64,000 nucleotides of DNA from Desulfamplus sp964425195 (GCA_964425195.1 CAYRLG010000016.1:1-64000), one strand, 5' to 3'. Shown: positions 26,080 to 36,591, counted from the first letter of the stretch. The notes: a model not told the origin generated them from the letters alone. Made by a program: numbers and translations.

Positions 26080-28590
26080 AGCTATCTTTTGAGCCTTTAA
26101 TCTACCCCTTATGTACTTTCCAAGAGCATAAACTGCCTGATCCGCTGACCTAAAAACTGCAAGCCCCTCTTTTTGGAGTGCTCCTGCAAGTGGATCATAA
26201 AGTTCTCCACTATCAACAACCATGATAAGCGGTTTGTTGTATTTTGCTGCAAGGCTTGTAATTCTTTTTATAATCCCCCTCTCCATTCCTGTTGGATCAA
26301 ACTCCCCATGTTCATCTTTGTTTTTCTCATCACTTGTACATTTTGATATTGAGTGAACTTCTACTTCTCGCACCTTTTTGGGAAGAGTTTCAAGTACAGG
26401 TGTCAATGGAACGATCGCTGCAATAACTGCATCAATACCAGAATCATTCAAAAGAGCCTCAATAATTGATTCATACACCTCCTGCCCTGCCATTGGAGTT
26501 ACATCCATAGGATTCTTCACATCTGCAAGCTGAGTCAATCCGCTTTTATCTAATGTATTCTGAATAATATCTATTGTTTTGTCTGAAAAATTTGCAATAT
26601 CAAGTTTAAAATCCTCTCCAAGAATATTATCAGCAATACCAACAGATTCATACCCTGCATTGCTTATTGCAGCTAAACGGTTACCTGTTATCTTTTTGGT
26701 GCGTAGTGCAGATGAAAGTTTTACAAGCCCTTCAAATTCTGTAAAGGTATTTGCAACCATTGCTCCTGCTTCGCTAATGCAAGATTTGCAAATTACATAA
26801 TCACCTGCAAGAGATGCAGTATGTCCTGATGTTGCCTTTTTTCCTTCCGGAGTTCTACCAGCTTTGTAAAAAATTATATCTTTTCCTTTTCTGACACCAT
26901 CTCGTACTGCCCGTGCAAACTCAAGTCCATCTAAATCTTTAAATCCTTCAATGTATGATGCAATAGTTGTGATATCAGGAAGTGAGTTTAAATGTCTCAT
27001 AATATGCCCTGCTGTTAGGTCCATCTGATTACCAATTGAGATTGCATAAGCAGGATCCATAAAGGAGAGTTTACTCATTCGTGTTATCATATATGCTCCA
27101 CTTTGACTTATGAATGCTGTATGTCGCAGATATTCACCACGAGATTTAGGCAACTTATCTTCAGGAATAAAAATAGAGTCATATTTACCAGGATGAGAGA
27201 GGACTCCAAGACTATTTCCTCCAAGAAAGATAGGAACGTCAAAATTTGCATCTTTAATTTTTCTCTCAATTGCTAACCTCTTCTCCTCACTTCCACTAAC
27301 CTCTCCAACTCCTCCGGAAATCATTATTACGCTGTGAGCTGCATCGTTTTCAATTAACTGATCAATTAACTCTTCTACTACATTTGCCCCCACAGCAAGA
27401 ATAAAGAGATCAACCTTTCCTTTTTGAGCCTTCAGTTCACAAATAGAGCCTATAGTTGGAATGCCATCTATACAAAAAACTCCTTCTTTATCTCTCTCTT
27501 TAGAGCTCTGGTGAATAATAAAAAGTTTTGATCTGTCAAAACCATTTGCAATTATGTTGTGCAAAATTATTCTGCCAGGATTGAGAGATCTTGCTGAAAC
27601 CCCTATAATTGCAATTGACTCAGGGTGAAGTAGCTTGTCAATTTTTGTTATCAAACATCTATTTAGCAAAGGTGTAGGTAGAGAGAATCTACATAACCCA
27701 TCAAGAGGAACCATAAGATATCGGTAAAATGCAAACGGATTGATCTCAAGCTCCTCAATTATATATGGAGCATCAGGATTTAAAGGAGAAAAGTAGTTAG
27801 CAAGTTTTATCATTGCTGCAAAACACTCTTTTAACTGCTCATCAGTAACTTTTCTCTTCTCCCCTCTTCCAACTCCAGTTAGTTTATCAAATGATATAGT
27901 CTTTTTGTAGAGTTGAAAAAAAGAGTCTGTATCTAACATCTCTGTTGATGCAGATACAACTGCCTCTCCTAATCTGAAGCGTTGTGCATAAAGTTCTGTA
28001 TTTGTTCCACCAAGACCAGCAGTAAGAATCATCCCAAATTCACGTGTTTTCATTAAACTTACAAGTAGTTCATTACCAAATTCAGAGCCATCAGATGGAA
28101 GAAACTCACAAATTATAAACCCTTTTATGCCATTGTGTATCTTAGTTAAAAGTTCTTCGTGGTCGAAATTAATATAATAAGGGAAATTGGGGCTATTGAT
28201 AGCACTATCTTGACTATTATTAGGGTGTAGTACCGCCATATTTCGCATAATTATAGCACTCTGCTTTTCAGGAACCTCATACATCATACCCCTTATTGTA
28301 GATAAAATATCAGTTCTGGTTTTATTTACAATCTTAACACCTCCAACATCACTTTTGTGAAAGATAAATGGAGAGACAACTTTAACCACTACCTTATCTC
28401 CTGGTATGTTTGATAAAACCCCCTCTTCAAGTCTCCCATCTTTCTCAAGAAAGTGGTATTTTAATGGTGTTTCACTGCCAGTAAGACTTATCAGCTCATA
28501 GACCTCATGTTCAAACAGATAGTCTCGCTGCTCATTGGCTGCCCTATCAAAAAGCTGCCTGATTTCATCAAGTTTTACATAGAGTTTCAT
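26059..28590 (-). CDS. NDP-forming acyl-CoA synthetase, ATP-grasp first
   Basis: An 843-residue protein of the acetate-CoA ligase (ADP-forming) superfamily, which interconverts an acyl-CoA with acid plus nucleoside triphosphate. The ATP-grasp subdomain comes first (residues about 20-290, with KVVSPFIFHKSDVGGVKI). The CoA-binding Rossmann domain follows (about 318-440, LLHPESIAIIGVSARS), then the succinyl-CoA-ligase-like domains with the phospho-His candidate H590 in SGHTASLAGDY. Many fused relatives have the opposite order. The substrate is not predictable from sequence. ADP-forming acetyl- or acyl-CoA turnover would conserve energy in an anaerobe. It is divergent from the SurA-like gene. Confidence 0.87.
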   Translation of the reverse strand: MKLYVKLDEIRQLFDRAANEQRDYLFEHEVYELISLTGSETPLKYHFLEKDGRLEEGVLSNIPGDKVVVKVVSPFIFHKSDVGGVKIVNKTRTDILSTIRGMMYEVPEKQSAIIMRNMAVLHPNNSQDSAINSPNFPYYINFDHEELLTKIHNGIKGFIICEFLPSDGSEFGNELLVSLMKTREFGMILTAGLGGTNTELYAQRFRLGEAVVSASTEMLDTDSFFQLYKKTISFDKLTGVGRGEKRKVTDEQLKECFAAMIKLANYFSPLNPDAPYIIEELEINPFAFYRYLMVPLDGLCRFSLPTPLLNRCLITKIDKLLHPESIAIIGVSARSLNPGRIILHNIIANGFDRSKLFIIHQSSKERDKEGVFCIDGIPTIGSICELKAQKGKVDLFILAVGANVVEELIDQLIENDAAHSVIMISGGVGEVSGSEEKRLAIERKIKDANFDVPIFLGGNSLGVLSHPGKYDSIFIPEDKLPKSRGEYLRHTAFISQSGAYMITRMSKLSFMDPAYAISIGNQMDLTAGHIMRHLNSLPDITTIASYIEGFKDLDGLEFARAVRDGVRKGKDIIFYKAGRTPEGKKATSGHTASLAGDYVICKSCISEAGAMVANTFTEFEGLVKLSSALRTKKITGNRLAAISNAGYESVGIADNILGEDFKLDIANFSDKTIDIIQNTLDKSGLTQLADVKNPMDVTPMAGQEVYESIIEALLNDSGIDAVIAAIVPLTPVLETLPKKVREVEVHSISKCTSDEKNKDEHGEFDPTGMERGIIKRITSLAAKYNKPLIMVVDSGELYDPLAGALQKEGLAVFRSADQAVYALGKYIRGRLKAQKIALINSRQ

Positions 28591-28767
28591 GTTTACTCCT
28601 ATCTTCTGGTTATCTGTGAATATTGTTGATACATCATTGTAACTACTGTTCGAGCATTGGAAAATATCGCTTGAAAGAGCGGGCAGTGCATGTTAGAAAT
28701 TGAACCTTTCAATAAAACATCCCCATTAAAAAGAATGCAATATAAATCTATCTAAAAAGGAATAATA

Positions 28768-29799
28768 ATGGTTAATATAAGCATCCAAATAAAAAGATAT
28801 CTTACAAAATGTATTGTCCTATCTCAACTTTTAATGATCTTTGCTCTCCTAACAATTGAATTGGGAGGGGATATTCATGCTCAATCAAACGATACAAAAC
28901 TGATAGACAGAATTGTAGCTATTGTTAACAACGATATTATCACTCTTGTTGAACTTAATACAGCTTTACAACCATATTTAATAAAACTTGACTCTTCAGA
29001 TTATACGCCAGAGAAAAAAAAGGAGATTGTGTATCAACTAACAAGAGACATGATGAACCGCATGATCGAACGAAAATTAACGGATCAAGAGGCAAAACGT
29101 CTTAGAATAACTGTTTCAGAGAAAGAGGTTGACGCTGCTATTGAAAGACTTAAAGAGTCTCAGCTTATGAGTCAAGAGGAGCTTGAAAAAGCTCTTGAAG
29201 AGGATGGTTTACCTTTTGCTGTTTACAAAGAGATGCTTCGTGATGAGATATTAAGACCTAAACTTATTAATCAGAGCATTAAATCAAAAGTTGTTATTAC
29301 AGATAGTGATATAAAACAGTATTATGAACAGAACAGCCAGAAATTTTCGGGTAAAAAAAAGTACTATTTAAGAAATATTCTTTTAAGAGCCGATGAATCG
29401 ATATCAGGAACAGAAAGAGAGCATCAAAAAAATAGAGCAGAAAATATAAAACAGCGTCTTGATGCTGGTGAAGATTTTCAGGCAGTTGCAAAGGTAGAGT
29501 CTGAGGCATCTAACTCTTCAGAAGGTGGTGATCTTGGTTTTTTTGACTGGGATATTCTCTCAGAGACCATAAAAAATGCTATTTCTAATATTAAAGCTGG
29601 AGGTCACACTAATGTAATCTCAACTGATCAGGGCTATCAGATTTTTTATGTAGAAAAAATTGACTCTCAAGATTTAACTCCATTAGATGAGGTCTCAGAG
29701 GCTATCTCAAAAAAATTATACGATGACATTGTTGAAAAGAAGTTCAGAGAGTGGTTAGAGACTTTAAAAGAGAAATCCCATATCAAAATAATGCTTTAA
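28768..29799 (+). CDS. SurA/PpiC-type periplasmic peptidylprolyl isomerase
   Basis: A 343-residue protein with an N-terminal signal sequence (hydrophobic 17-34, likely cleavage after HAQ near 39). A SurA-N-type helical chaperone domain follows (IVAIVNNDIITLVELN to about 175), then one parvulin domain (about 196-305: YYLRNILLR, GGDLGFFDW, TNVISTDQGYQIFYVEK). It would assist folding of outer-membrane proteins. With only one parvulin domain it is smaller than E. coli SurA. It is the first gene of the rightward series and is preceded by AAAGGA. Confidence 0.88.
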   Translation: MVNISIQIKRYLTKCIVLSQLLMIFALLTIELGGDIHAQSNDTKLIDRIVAIVNNDIITLVELNTALQPYLIKLDSSDYTPEKKKEIVYQLTRDMMNRMIERKLTDQEAKRLRITVSEKEVDAAIERLKESQLMSQEELEKALEEDGLPFAVYKEMLRDEILRPKLINQSIKSKVVITDSDIKQYYEQNSQKFSGKKKYYLRNILLRADESISGTEREHQKNRAENIKQRLDAGEDFQAVAKVESEASNSSEGGDLGFFDWDILSETIKNAISNIKAGGHTNVISTDQGYQIFYVEKIDSQDLTPLDEVSEAISKKLYDDIVEKKFREWLETLKEKSHIKIML

Positions 29800-29841
29800 G
29801 AATCTAAAACGTCACAATTTAAACGATATTAGGGAGATTAT

Positions 29842-31206
29842 ATGCAACGGGACCGTAATGAAGTATTAGCTGAAAGTATCAAAAGACTTTTAAGGCGAGG
29901 AGCAACAAAATCTTTACAAAAAATTATAAAAAAAACGCGTCCTGTAGATTTAGCCCTTGTTTTCCGTGAACTCTCTCGAGACAATAGATTCAAAATGTTC
30001 AATCTCATGGGTGATCCTGAAGAGAAAGGTCTTCTCTTTTCTGAACTGGAAGAGCCAATATTTCTTGAGTTAATAGGGCAACTAAAGCTCGAAGAGATAG
30101 TTGAAATTTTTGAGAATATGGCTGCTGATGATATAGCAGAACTTCTTGGATATCTTGATGAAGAGCTTGCCGACACTATTCTTGAAAAGATGAAGAATGA
30201 AGATTCCCAAGAAGTTGAACATCTTATGAGTTATGGAGAGGGTACTGCCGGAAGTATAATGGTACCTGATTTTATTGCCCTTAAAGAGGATATGGGGGCA
30301 AGAGATGTTATTGCTGCTCTTCAAAATGACTATCTTGATGTTGAGATGCCATTTTATATCTATGTTGTTGATGAGTATGGAAAACTTGTTGGTATAAGCT
30401 CGTTAAGACAGCTTGTTGTAGTACACCCTCAAAAGCCTCTTAAAGATTTTATGATACGTGATATTGTATCTGTGAATACATACACAGACTGCGAAAAAGT
30501 TGCAGAGCTTGTTGCTCGATATGACTTTCTTGCTGTTCCAGTTGTAGATGATGATAACAGGCTTGTTGGTATTGTAACTGTAGATGATGTTATCGATATC
30601 ATAAGTGAAGAGGCAACAGGTGATATCCTTAAAATGGCAGGTGTTGGAGAAGATTATGTCGAAACTCAAACAATTCTCCGTGGAACACGTATCAGGCTAC
30701 CGTGGCTCTTTACAAGCTGTTTAGGCGGTCTTGTTGCATCTTTGATTATAAGCGGATTTCATGAGAGTTTATCAAAATTTGCCTATTTAGCCGTCTATAT
30801 TCCTGTAATTACTGGAATGGGTGGAAACATTGGTATCCAATCTTCAACTGTGGTTGTGCGAGGTATTGCAACCGGCAAGATCAATACAAAAGATTTATGG
30901 ACAGTTGTTGCAAAAGAGATATCTATTGGGCTTATTCTTGGGCTTATATATGGTTTTATGATCGGTTTGGTTGCAAAGATTCGATACATGGAAGAGCCTC
31001 TATCCCTTATGTTTGCATTTTCAGTAGCTCTTGCTGTTTTAACATCAATGTCAGTGGCAGCACTTATGGGTTCATTAGTTCCTATGTTATTTCAGAAGAT
31101 GCACATCGATCCTGCCGTGGCAACCGGTCCTTTTGTAACCACATCTGTAGATGTAATGAGTGTCTTCTCTTATTTAACTATTGCCACGCTGTTTCTTGGA
31201 TTCTAA
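29842..31206 (+). CDS. mgtE: magnesium transporter MgtE
   Basis: A 454-residue MgtE-family magnesium channel. It has an N-terminal helical superfamily domain (1-130), two CBS domains (about 140-260: LKDFMIRDIVSVNTYTDCEKVAELVARYDFLA is the linker region, followed by VVDDDNRLVGIVTVDDVIDII) and five C-terminal membrane segments. The last include PVITGMGGNIGIQSS, the conserved pore region. In studied members the CBS part senses cytosolic magnesium and gates the pore. AGGGAG precedes the ATG. No magnesium riboswitch is visible in the 42-base gap upstream. Confidence 0.95.
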   Translation: MQRDRNEVLAESIKRLLRRGATKSLQKIIKKTRPVDLALVFRELSRDNRFKMFNLMGDPEEKGLLFSELEEPIFLELIGQLKLEEIVEIFENMAADDIAELLGYLDEELADTILEKMKNEDSQEVEHLMSYGEGTAGSIMVPDFIALKEDMGARDVIAALQNDYLDVEMPFYIYVVDEYGKLVGISSLRQLVVVHPQKPLKDFMIRDIVSVNTYTDCEKVAELVARYDFLAVPVVDDDNRLVGIVTVDDVIDIISEEATGDILKMAGVGEDYVETQTILRGTRIRLPWLFTSCLGGLVASLIISGFHESLSKFAYLAVYIPVITGMGGNIGIQSSTVVVRGIATGKINTKDLWTVVAKEISIGLILGLIYGFMIGLVAKIRYMEEPLSLMFAFSVALAVLTSMSVAALMGSLVPMLFQKMHIDPAVATGPFVTTSVDVMSVFSYLTIATLFLGF

Positions 31207-31287
31207 TCTAAGCTATAACTTTTCAACGACCTTCAATGGTAAGCAACTTAATTTTTAATATACTATTTTAGATAACTTAAGATAATT

Positions 31288-32187
31288 ATGACTGACTCCT
31301 TTTCTACTGATGCTATCCTTTTAAGAAGGATAGAGTATGGAGACTATGATTTGATAGTAACTTACTTTACCCGTTCAATGGGAAGGATATCGGTAATAGC
31401 TAAAAATGCAAAAAAGAGTGTCCGCCGTTTTGCAGGTGCGCTTGACCCTTTTATAGCCATGAATATTGAATGCTCTCTGCCTAAACGTAAAGGCTCTCTT
31501 CCAGTTTTAAACAGGGTCGATATTGAAAATCCATTTGCCAATATCCGGACAAATGCAGCAAAGACTGGTTATGCAAGCTATTGGGTTGAGATTATCAACT
31601 CATGGATGGACCAAGGAAAGCCAGATGATGCAATTTATGATCTGATATTTCATGTTCTTGATTCACTTAATAGAGGTAAAATACCAGTTGAGGTTTTAAG
31701 CGTTCTTTTTCAGATACGTTTTATGGGAATATCAGGATTTAAACCAAATTTATCAGAGTGCGGTCAATGTGGTATTCCTCTTGATGAAATTCAACAACAT
31801 AAAGTAACTTTTGATTTAGTTTCAGGCAGGCTTATATGCGACAGATGCAGTGGTGTTAATGGTGTTAATAATTTCCATAAAAACGGCTGCGAGATTAACG
31901 AGATAGTTCTAAAATATGCCTTGCCCGAACAAACATCTTTATCTTTGAATTCTTTCAATAACGCATCAAGACGCGGAATATCTGTCTCTAAGGGAACTCT
32001 CAAGCAGCTATCATGGATGAGCAGCACAGATATAAGGTGTGCAGAGAGGCTTAAGTTTTCCAAAAAAGCGGTAAAAGAGGGGGAATATTTGTTGGAAGAA
32101 TTTATTCCTTGTCATATTGGCAGGAGTATGAAGAGTTTGAATTTTCTGCACCGTATCAGACAGACTTTTCAACCAAATGATTATTAA
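31288..32187 (+). CDS. recO: DNA repair protein RecO
   Basis: A 299-residue recombination mediator that works with RecR to load RecA on SSB-coated DNA. The N-terminal OB-fold region is recognisable (TDAILLRRIEYGDYDLIVTYFT), as is the C-terminal helical part with a zinc-binding Cys4 motif, CGQC and CDRC (about residues 158-191). It is slightly longer than the usual 240-260 residues, the excess being at the C-terminus. It stands between mgtE and a GHMP kinase. Confidence 0.92.
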   Translation: MTDSFSTDAILLRRIEYGDYDLIVTYFTRSMGRISVIAKNAKKSVRRFAGALDPFIAMNIECSLPKRKGSLPVLNRVDIENPFANIRTNAAKTGYASYWVEIINSWMDQGKPDDAIYDLIFHVLDSLNRGKIPVEVLSVLFQIRFMGISGFKPNLSECGQCGIPLDEIQQHKVTFDLVSGRLICDRCSGVNGVNNFHKNGCEINEIVLKYALPEQTSLSLNSFNNASRRGISVSKGTLKQLSWMSSTDIRCAERLKFSKKAVKEGEYLLEEFIPCHIGRSMKSLNFLHRIRQTFQPNDY

Positions 32188-32213
32188 ATAAAAATAGAAC
32201 AAACAGTGATATT

Positions 32214-33431
32214 ATGAATTTTAAAAACATTCTTGAACATCAAGAGATAAAATCATCAGTTCCATGCCGTATTGATTTAGGTGGAACTCTTGATATCAGC
32301 ACATTTTTTTTACCGCTTGGACACTTGAATCCCGCAACATTTAATATTGCCCTTGATATGAGAACCACAGTAATTCTATCTCCATGGAAAGAGGGATATA
32401 TCAAAATATCATCTAAAGGGTTTGAGAGTGCAGAATTTGAAGCTCAAACAGCACCCTTTAACCACCCGATGGGGTTGATGTTTGCGGTAGTTAGATTTTT
32501 TAACGGAAACGGCGTTCATGTTCAGATTGAATCAACATCACCCCCAAGAAGTGCATTAGGAGGCTCATCTGCTGCTGCTGTGGCTATGATTGCAGCGTTC
32601 AAGTCAGCTATAAAAAAAGCTCAATTATCAAACGTTGAACTATCAAAGCAAGATGTTGATTATATCAACTCAACTGCTATTCATTCAGTAAACCCTGCAC
32701 ACACTGCCATGCTTGCACATTATATTGAATCAAGCGTAGCTGGAGTGCCGTGCGGATTGCAAGATCAGCTTGCGGCAGCTTATGGAGGTGTCAACTGCTG
32801 GTATTGGCGAATGGGTGAAAATGGAGTATCTTTTAAGCAGGATAACCTTATTTTAAAACAAGAGCAGAGCCAAATAGCAGCAGATATAGATATAAAAGAA
32901 GAGCCTCACCAAACGCCAGATAGGACTGTAAAAGAAGAGTCAAACCAAACCGCAGATATCAAAATTTCGGGCAGTTGTAAGTTTGATATTAACAACAACA
33001 TTTTAGTTGCCTACTGCGGTATTCCTCATGTATCAAGCGACATAAACAGAAGATGGGTCAACAGCTTTCTTGCTGGTGAAAATCGTGATAAATGGGAACA
33101 GATAATAAAAATTACACACGCTTTTTCAAATGCTGTTAAAATCCGTGATTTCAATCTTGCAGCAGATTTGATGAATCAAGAGACCCAGATACGCCTTGAT
33201 ATGACTCCTGATGTTCTTGATAAAACAGGCAGGCTGCTTTTTGAGTGTGCAAAAAAACTTGGCTGCGGTGCAAGATTTACTGGCGCAGGAGGCGGAGGCT
33301 GCTTATGGGCAGTTGGAGAGAAGAGCAATATTGCAGCATTGAAAAATGGCTGGCAAAATATTGTTGATAAAGAGCCAGAGGCAGATATCCTCAAGACCAA
33401 TGTTGATTTTCAGGGGATACTTATCAATTAG
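32214..33431 (+). CDS. GHMP-family sugar kinase (galactokinase-like)
   Basis: A 405-residue GHMP kinase with the ATP-binding loop PPRSALGGSSAAAVA (about 104-118), an N-terminal substrate motif CRIDLGGTLD and the C-terminal TGAGGGGCLWA glycine loop. The sugar substrate is not clear. Relatives include galactokinase-like and heptose or fucose kinases. An Asp/Glu/Gln-rich insert is encoded at about 32868-32976. It contains a 36-bp tandem duplication giving two near-identical 12-residue units (IKEEPHQTPDRT and VKEESNQTADIK). The gene leads directly into glyQ. Confidence 0.87.
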   Translation: MNFKNILEHQEIKSSVPCRIDLGGTLDISTFFLPLGHLNPATFNIALDMRTTVILSPWKEGYIKISSKGFESAEFEAQTAPFNHPMGLMFAVVRFFNGNGVHVQIESTSPPRSALGGSSAAAVAMIAAFKSAIKKAQLSNVELSKQDVDYINSTAIHSVNPAHTAMLAHYIESSVAGVPCGLQDQLAAAYGGVNCWYWRMGENGVSFKQDNLILKQEQSQIAADIDIKEEPHQTPDRTVKEESNQTADIKISGSCKFDINNNILVAYCGIPHVSSDINRRWVNSFLAGENRDKWEQIIKITHAFSNAVKIRDFNLAADLMNQETQIRLDMTPDVLDKTGRLLFECAKKLGCGARFTGAGGGGCLWAVGEKSNIAALKNGWQNIVDKEPEADILKTNVDFQGILIN

Positions 33432-33487
33432 GAAAAGTCTTAAAATAACTATATTTTTTAATCTCAATAAAAACAAAGAGAGAAACA

Positions 33488-34369
33488 ATGAACTTTCAAG
33501 ATGTAATTTTAAATTTACAGAAATTTTGGGCAGAAAAGGGCTGTGTTCTTATACAGTCTTATGATGAAGAGGTGGGAGCAGGAACCTTCCACCACGCAAC
33601 GCTTTTGAAATCGCTTGGACCTGAACCTTGGAAAGTTGCTTATGTTCAGCCGTCAAGACGTCCGACTGATGGTCGTTATGGCGAAAATCCAAACCGTCTC
33701 CAGCACTACTATCAGTATCAGGTACTTTTAAAACCATCACCGCCTGACGTGCAGCAGCTCTACCTTGACAGCTTAAAAGTGCTTGGCATTGACCCTTTAG
33801 AGCATGATATCAGATTTGTTGAAGATGACTGGGAATCTCCAACTCTTGGAGCGTCTGGACTTGGCTGGGAAGTTTGGCTTGACGGAATGGAGGTTACTCA
33901 GTTCACCTATTTTCAGATGGCAGGAAGTTTAGAACTCAAACCTGTATCTGTGGAGCTGACCTATGGACTTGAGAGGCTCTGCATGTATCTGCAAGGTGTG
34001 AACAGCGTATATGACCTTAAGTGGAATGATACAGTAACTTACGGCGATGTCTATCACCAGCAGGAAGTTGAGCAGTCAACATATAACTTTGAGGCTGCAA
34101 ATACAGAGGTTTTGTTTGATTTTTTTCAAAAATATGAATCTGAATCTCTTAGAGTTGTAAAATTGGGTCTTGTACTGCCGGCTTACGAGTTCTGCCTGAA
34201 ATGTTCGCACACATTTAATCTTTTAGATGCAAGAGGTGCAATAAGCGTTACTGAAAGAACAGGGTATATTGGAAGAATAAGAAATCTTGCAAGAGAGTGT
34301 GCAAAAGCTTATGTGGCACAGCGTGAAGCCCTTGGATATCCACTTTTAAAACATGTAGAGCAGGTGTAG
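33488..34369 (+). CDS. glyQ: glycyl-tRNA synthetase alpha subunit
   Basis: The catalytic class II core subunit of the bacterial alpha2beta2 glycyl-tRNA synthetase. The 293 residues include the family start NFQDVILNLQKFWAEKGC, the QPSRRPTDGRYGENPNRLQHYYQYQ region (motif 2, cited here in part) and the C-terminal TYGLERL motif 3. GAGAG precedes the ATG. It ends two bases before glyS, so the two subunits are coupled. The two-subunit form is typical of most bacteria outside the Firmicutes-like and archaeal dimer group. Confidence 0.97.
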   Translation: MNFQDVILNLQKFWAEKGCVLIQSYDEEVGAGTFHHATLLKSLGPEPWKVAYVQPSRRPTDGRYGENPNRLQHYYQYQVLLKPSPPDVQQLYLDSLKVLGIDPLEHDIRFVEDDWESPTLGASGLGWEVWLDGMEVTQFTYFQMAGSLELKPVSVELTYGLERLCMYLQGVNSVYDLKWNDTVTYGDVYHQQEVEQSTYNFEAANTEVLFDFFQKYESESLRVVKLGLVLPAYEFCLKCSHTFNLLDARGAISVTERTGYIGRIRNLARECAKAYVAQREALGYPLLKHVEQV

Positions 34370-34371
34370 CA

Positions 34372-36591
34372 ATGAGAGAAGATTTTTTATTAGAAATTGG
34401 TGCAGAAGAGATACCAGCGGGCTATATTATTCCAGCATTAGAGGCACTTAGAGAAAATATATTAAAATCGCTTGATAAATTTCGTATTGAGCATAGCGGT
34501 GCACAAATTTTTGGAACTCCCCGCCGTTTAGCAGTTATTGTTAAAGATGTGGCTTTGATGCAGAAAGCTCAAACATCAACACTTACAGGACCGCCTGCAA
34601 GTGCAGGATTTGACAAAGAAGGAAAGCCAACAATTGCAGCTCATAAATTTGCTGAAAAAGCGGGCGTTTTAATAGATGAGATAAAGATTGTAGAGACTGA
34701 AAAGGGAAGCTATTTAACAGCTTTAAAGCAGGAAAAATGCGAGAGTGCAGCCTCAATTCTTGAATCAACGCTTCCTGAAATTATCCTTTCAACTCCGTTT
34801 CCAAAGAGCATGAGATGGGGGGATTTATCAATAAGTTTTGCCCGTCCAATTATATCTGTTTTAGCACTTTTAGGCGAAACAGCTCTAAAATTTGAGATCG
34901 GCACTTCAACACCTTTAAGCCAAAACATAAAATCTTCTGATTTTGTGTTTGGTCATCAATTTATGTATCCAGATAAATTTAAAATATCCTCTCCATCAGA
35001 GTATAAGCGGGTTCTAAGAGATGCTGGAGTAATTGTTGATATTGAAGAGAGAAAAGCTCTTTTAAAACAAAAAATTGAGGCAGTTGCAAATAAGAGCAAC
35101 AGCACAATTTTAGTTGATGATGAGTTAGTTGATATTGTTACCAATCTGGTTGAGCATCCTTATCCTGTTCTTGGCAGATTTGATGAAAAATTCCTTGAAG
35201 TACCAGATGAAGCTCTTATTACAGCTATGAGAGAGCATCAAAAGTATTTTTCACTTACAGACAAAAACGGTAAACTCAAACCGTGCTTTATTGCTGTAAA
35301 CAACACGCTTACAAAAGATATGGCTGTTGTTGCAAATGGACATGAGAGAGTCCTTCGGGCACGTCTGTCTGATGCCCAGTTTTTCTATAAGGTTGATCTT
35401 GAATCAACTATGGATAAGTTTGCTGAAAAGCTCAAAAAAGTTACCTTTCAGGCACAACTTGGCTCTATGTTTGAAAAAAGAGAGCGTCTTGTTAAGTTAT
35501 CATCATATATTGTGGATATGCTTGATACTAAAAATCAATCTGTTCGAGCTGTTCAAGAAAATATTGCTGCTGTTGAAAATATTGAGACACTTAAAACAAA
35601 TACAATCCGTGCTGCCCAGTTGTGCAAGGCTGATCTTGTAAGCCAGATGGTTATTGAGTTTACAAAACTTCAAGGAGTAATCGGAAGAGTCTATGCGTTA
35701 AAGGGCGGGGAGAATCAAGATGTTGCAGGTGCAGTTGAGCAACACTATAGACCAGTCCACTCTGGCGGCGAGCTGCCTGATACATTGACAGGAAAAGTTC
35801 TTGCAATTGCAGACAAAATAGACACTATCTGCGGCTGTTTTTCAATTGATCTTATTCCAACTGGTGCTTCTGATCCTTATGCACTGCGCCGTCAGAGCAT
35901 TGGCATTCTTCAGATTATGACAGCTTCAAACTTTACATTCTCTTTAAAAGGGCTTGTTCAAAAGGCTCTATCTCTATATCTCTCTGAATCTGATAAAGGC
36001 AGCAACCCAGATCAAGCATCTCTTCAAAAAATCGAAACCGTAACTGAAAATGTGATGAGTTTTATAAAGGCAAGAATGAGCAACATGCTTGTTGAGCAGG
36101 GGCACTCTAAAGAGGCTGTGGCATCTGCATTATCAGTTGGATTTGATAATGTGCCTGATACGGTTCTGCGTATAAAAGCTCTTGATGTTCTAAGACAGGC
36201 TCCAGATTTTGAACCTTTATCAGCAGCATTTAAGAGAGTTGTAAATATACTGAAAAAATCAGATGCAGCCTTAAAATCAAACGTGACCGAAAAACAGGGA
36301 GTTGGCGTATCTCAAAAAATAGAAGTTGATGAGGCGTTGTTTTACAGCGACTCTGAAAAGTCTCTTTACAAATCATCGCTGAAACTATCTGAAGAGGTAA
36401 AAGGCTTTATTTTAAAAGGCGATTATGACTCTGCACTAAAGCAGATTGCATCTATCCGACCAGAAGTTGACAGCTTTTTTGATGATGTAATGGTAATGGT
36501 TGATGATGAGGCTGTAAAAAATAACAGAATTGCCCTTCTTTCACGAGTGGCAGCAATTTTTGAAAATATTGCCGATTTCTCACAGATATAA
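34372..36591 (+). CDS. glyS: glycyl-tRNA synthetase beta subunit
   Basis: A 739-residue beta subunit, which binds tRNA-Gly and completes the alpha2beta2 enzyme. It starts with the characteristic DFLLEIGAEEIPAGYI. It includes the TGPPASAGFD stretch, an HD-like domain (MVIEFTKLQGVIGRVYA and ADKIDTICGCF), the DPYALRRQSIGILQI segment and a C-terminal anticodon-binding region (FFDDVMVMVDD, NRIALLSRV). The length is slightly above the usual 690, owing to a lysine/serine-rich segment near residues 630-660. It is coupled to glyQ. Confidence 0.96.
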   Translation: MREDFLLEIGAEEIPAGYIIPALEALRENILKSLDKFRIEHSGAQIFGTPRRLAVIVKDVALMQKAQTSTLTGPPASAGFDKEGKPTIAAHKFAEKAGVLIDEIKIVETEKGSYLTALKQEKCESAASILESTLPEIILSTPFPKSMRWGDLSISFARPIISVLALLGETALKFEIGTSTPLSQNIKSSDFVFGHQFMYPDKFKISSPSEYKRVLRDAGVIVDIEERKALLKQKIEAVANKSNSTILVDDELVDIVTNLVEHPYPVLGRFDEKFLEVPDEALITAMREHQKYFSLTDKNGKLKPCFIAVNNTLTKDMAVVANGHERVLRARLSDAQFFYKVDLESTMDKFAEKLKKVTFQAQLGSMFEKRERLVKLSSYIVDMLDTKNQSVRAVQENIAAVENIETLKTNTIRAAQLCKADLVSQMVIEFTKLQGVIGRVYALKGGENQDVAGAVEQHYRPVHSGGELPDTLTGKVLAIADKIDTICGCFSIDLIPTGASDPYALRRQSIGILQIMTASNFTFSLKGLVQKALSLYLSESDKGSNPDQASLQKIETVTENVMSFIKARMSNMLVEQGHSKEAVASALSVGFDNVPDTVLRIKALDVLRQAPDFEPLSAAFKRVVNILKKSDAALKSNVTEKQGVGVSQKIEVDEALFYSDSEKSLYKSSLKLSEEVKGFILKGDYDSALKQIASIRPEVDSFFDDVMVMVDDEAVKNNRIALLSRVAAIFENIADFSQI

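Noticed and set aside
32868..32976. CRISPR-like repeat
   Set aside because: It is only two 36-bp units, directly adjacent with no spacers, and in frame within a kinase gene.
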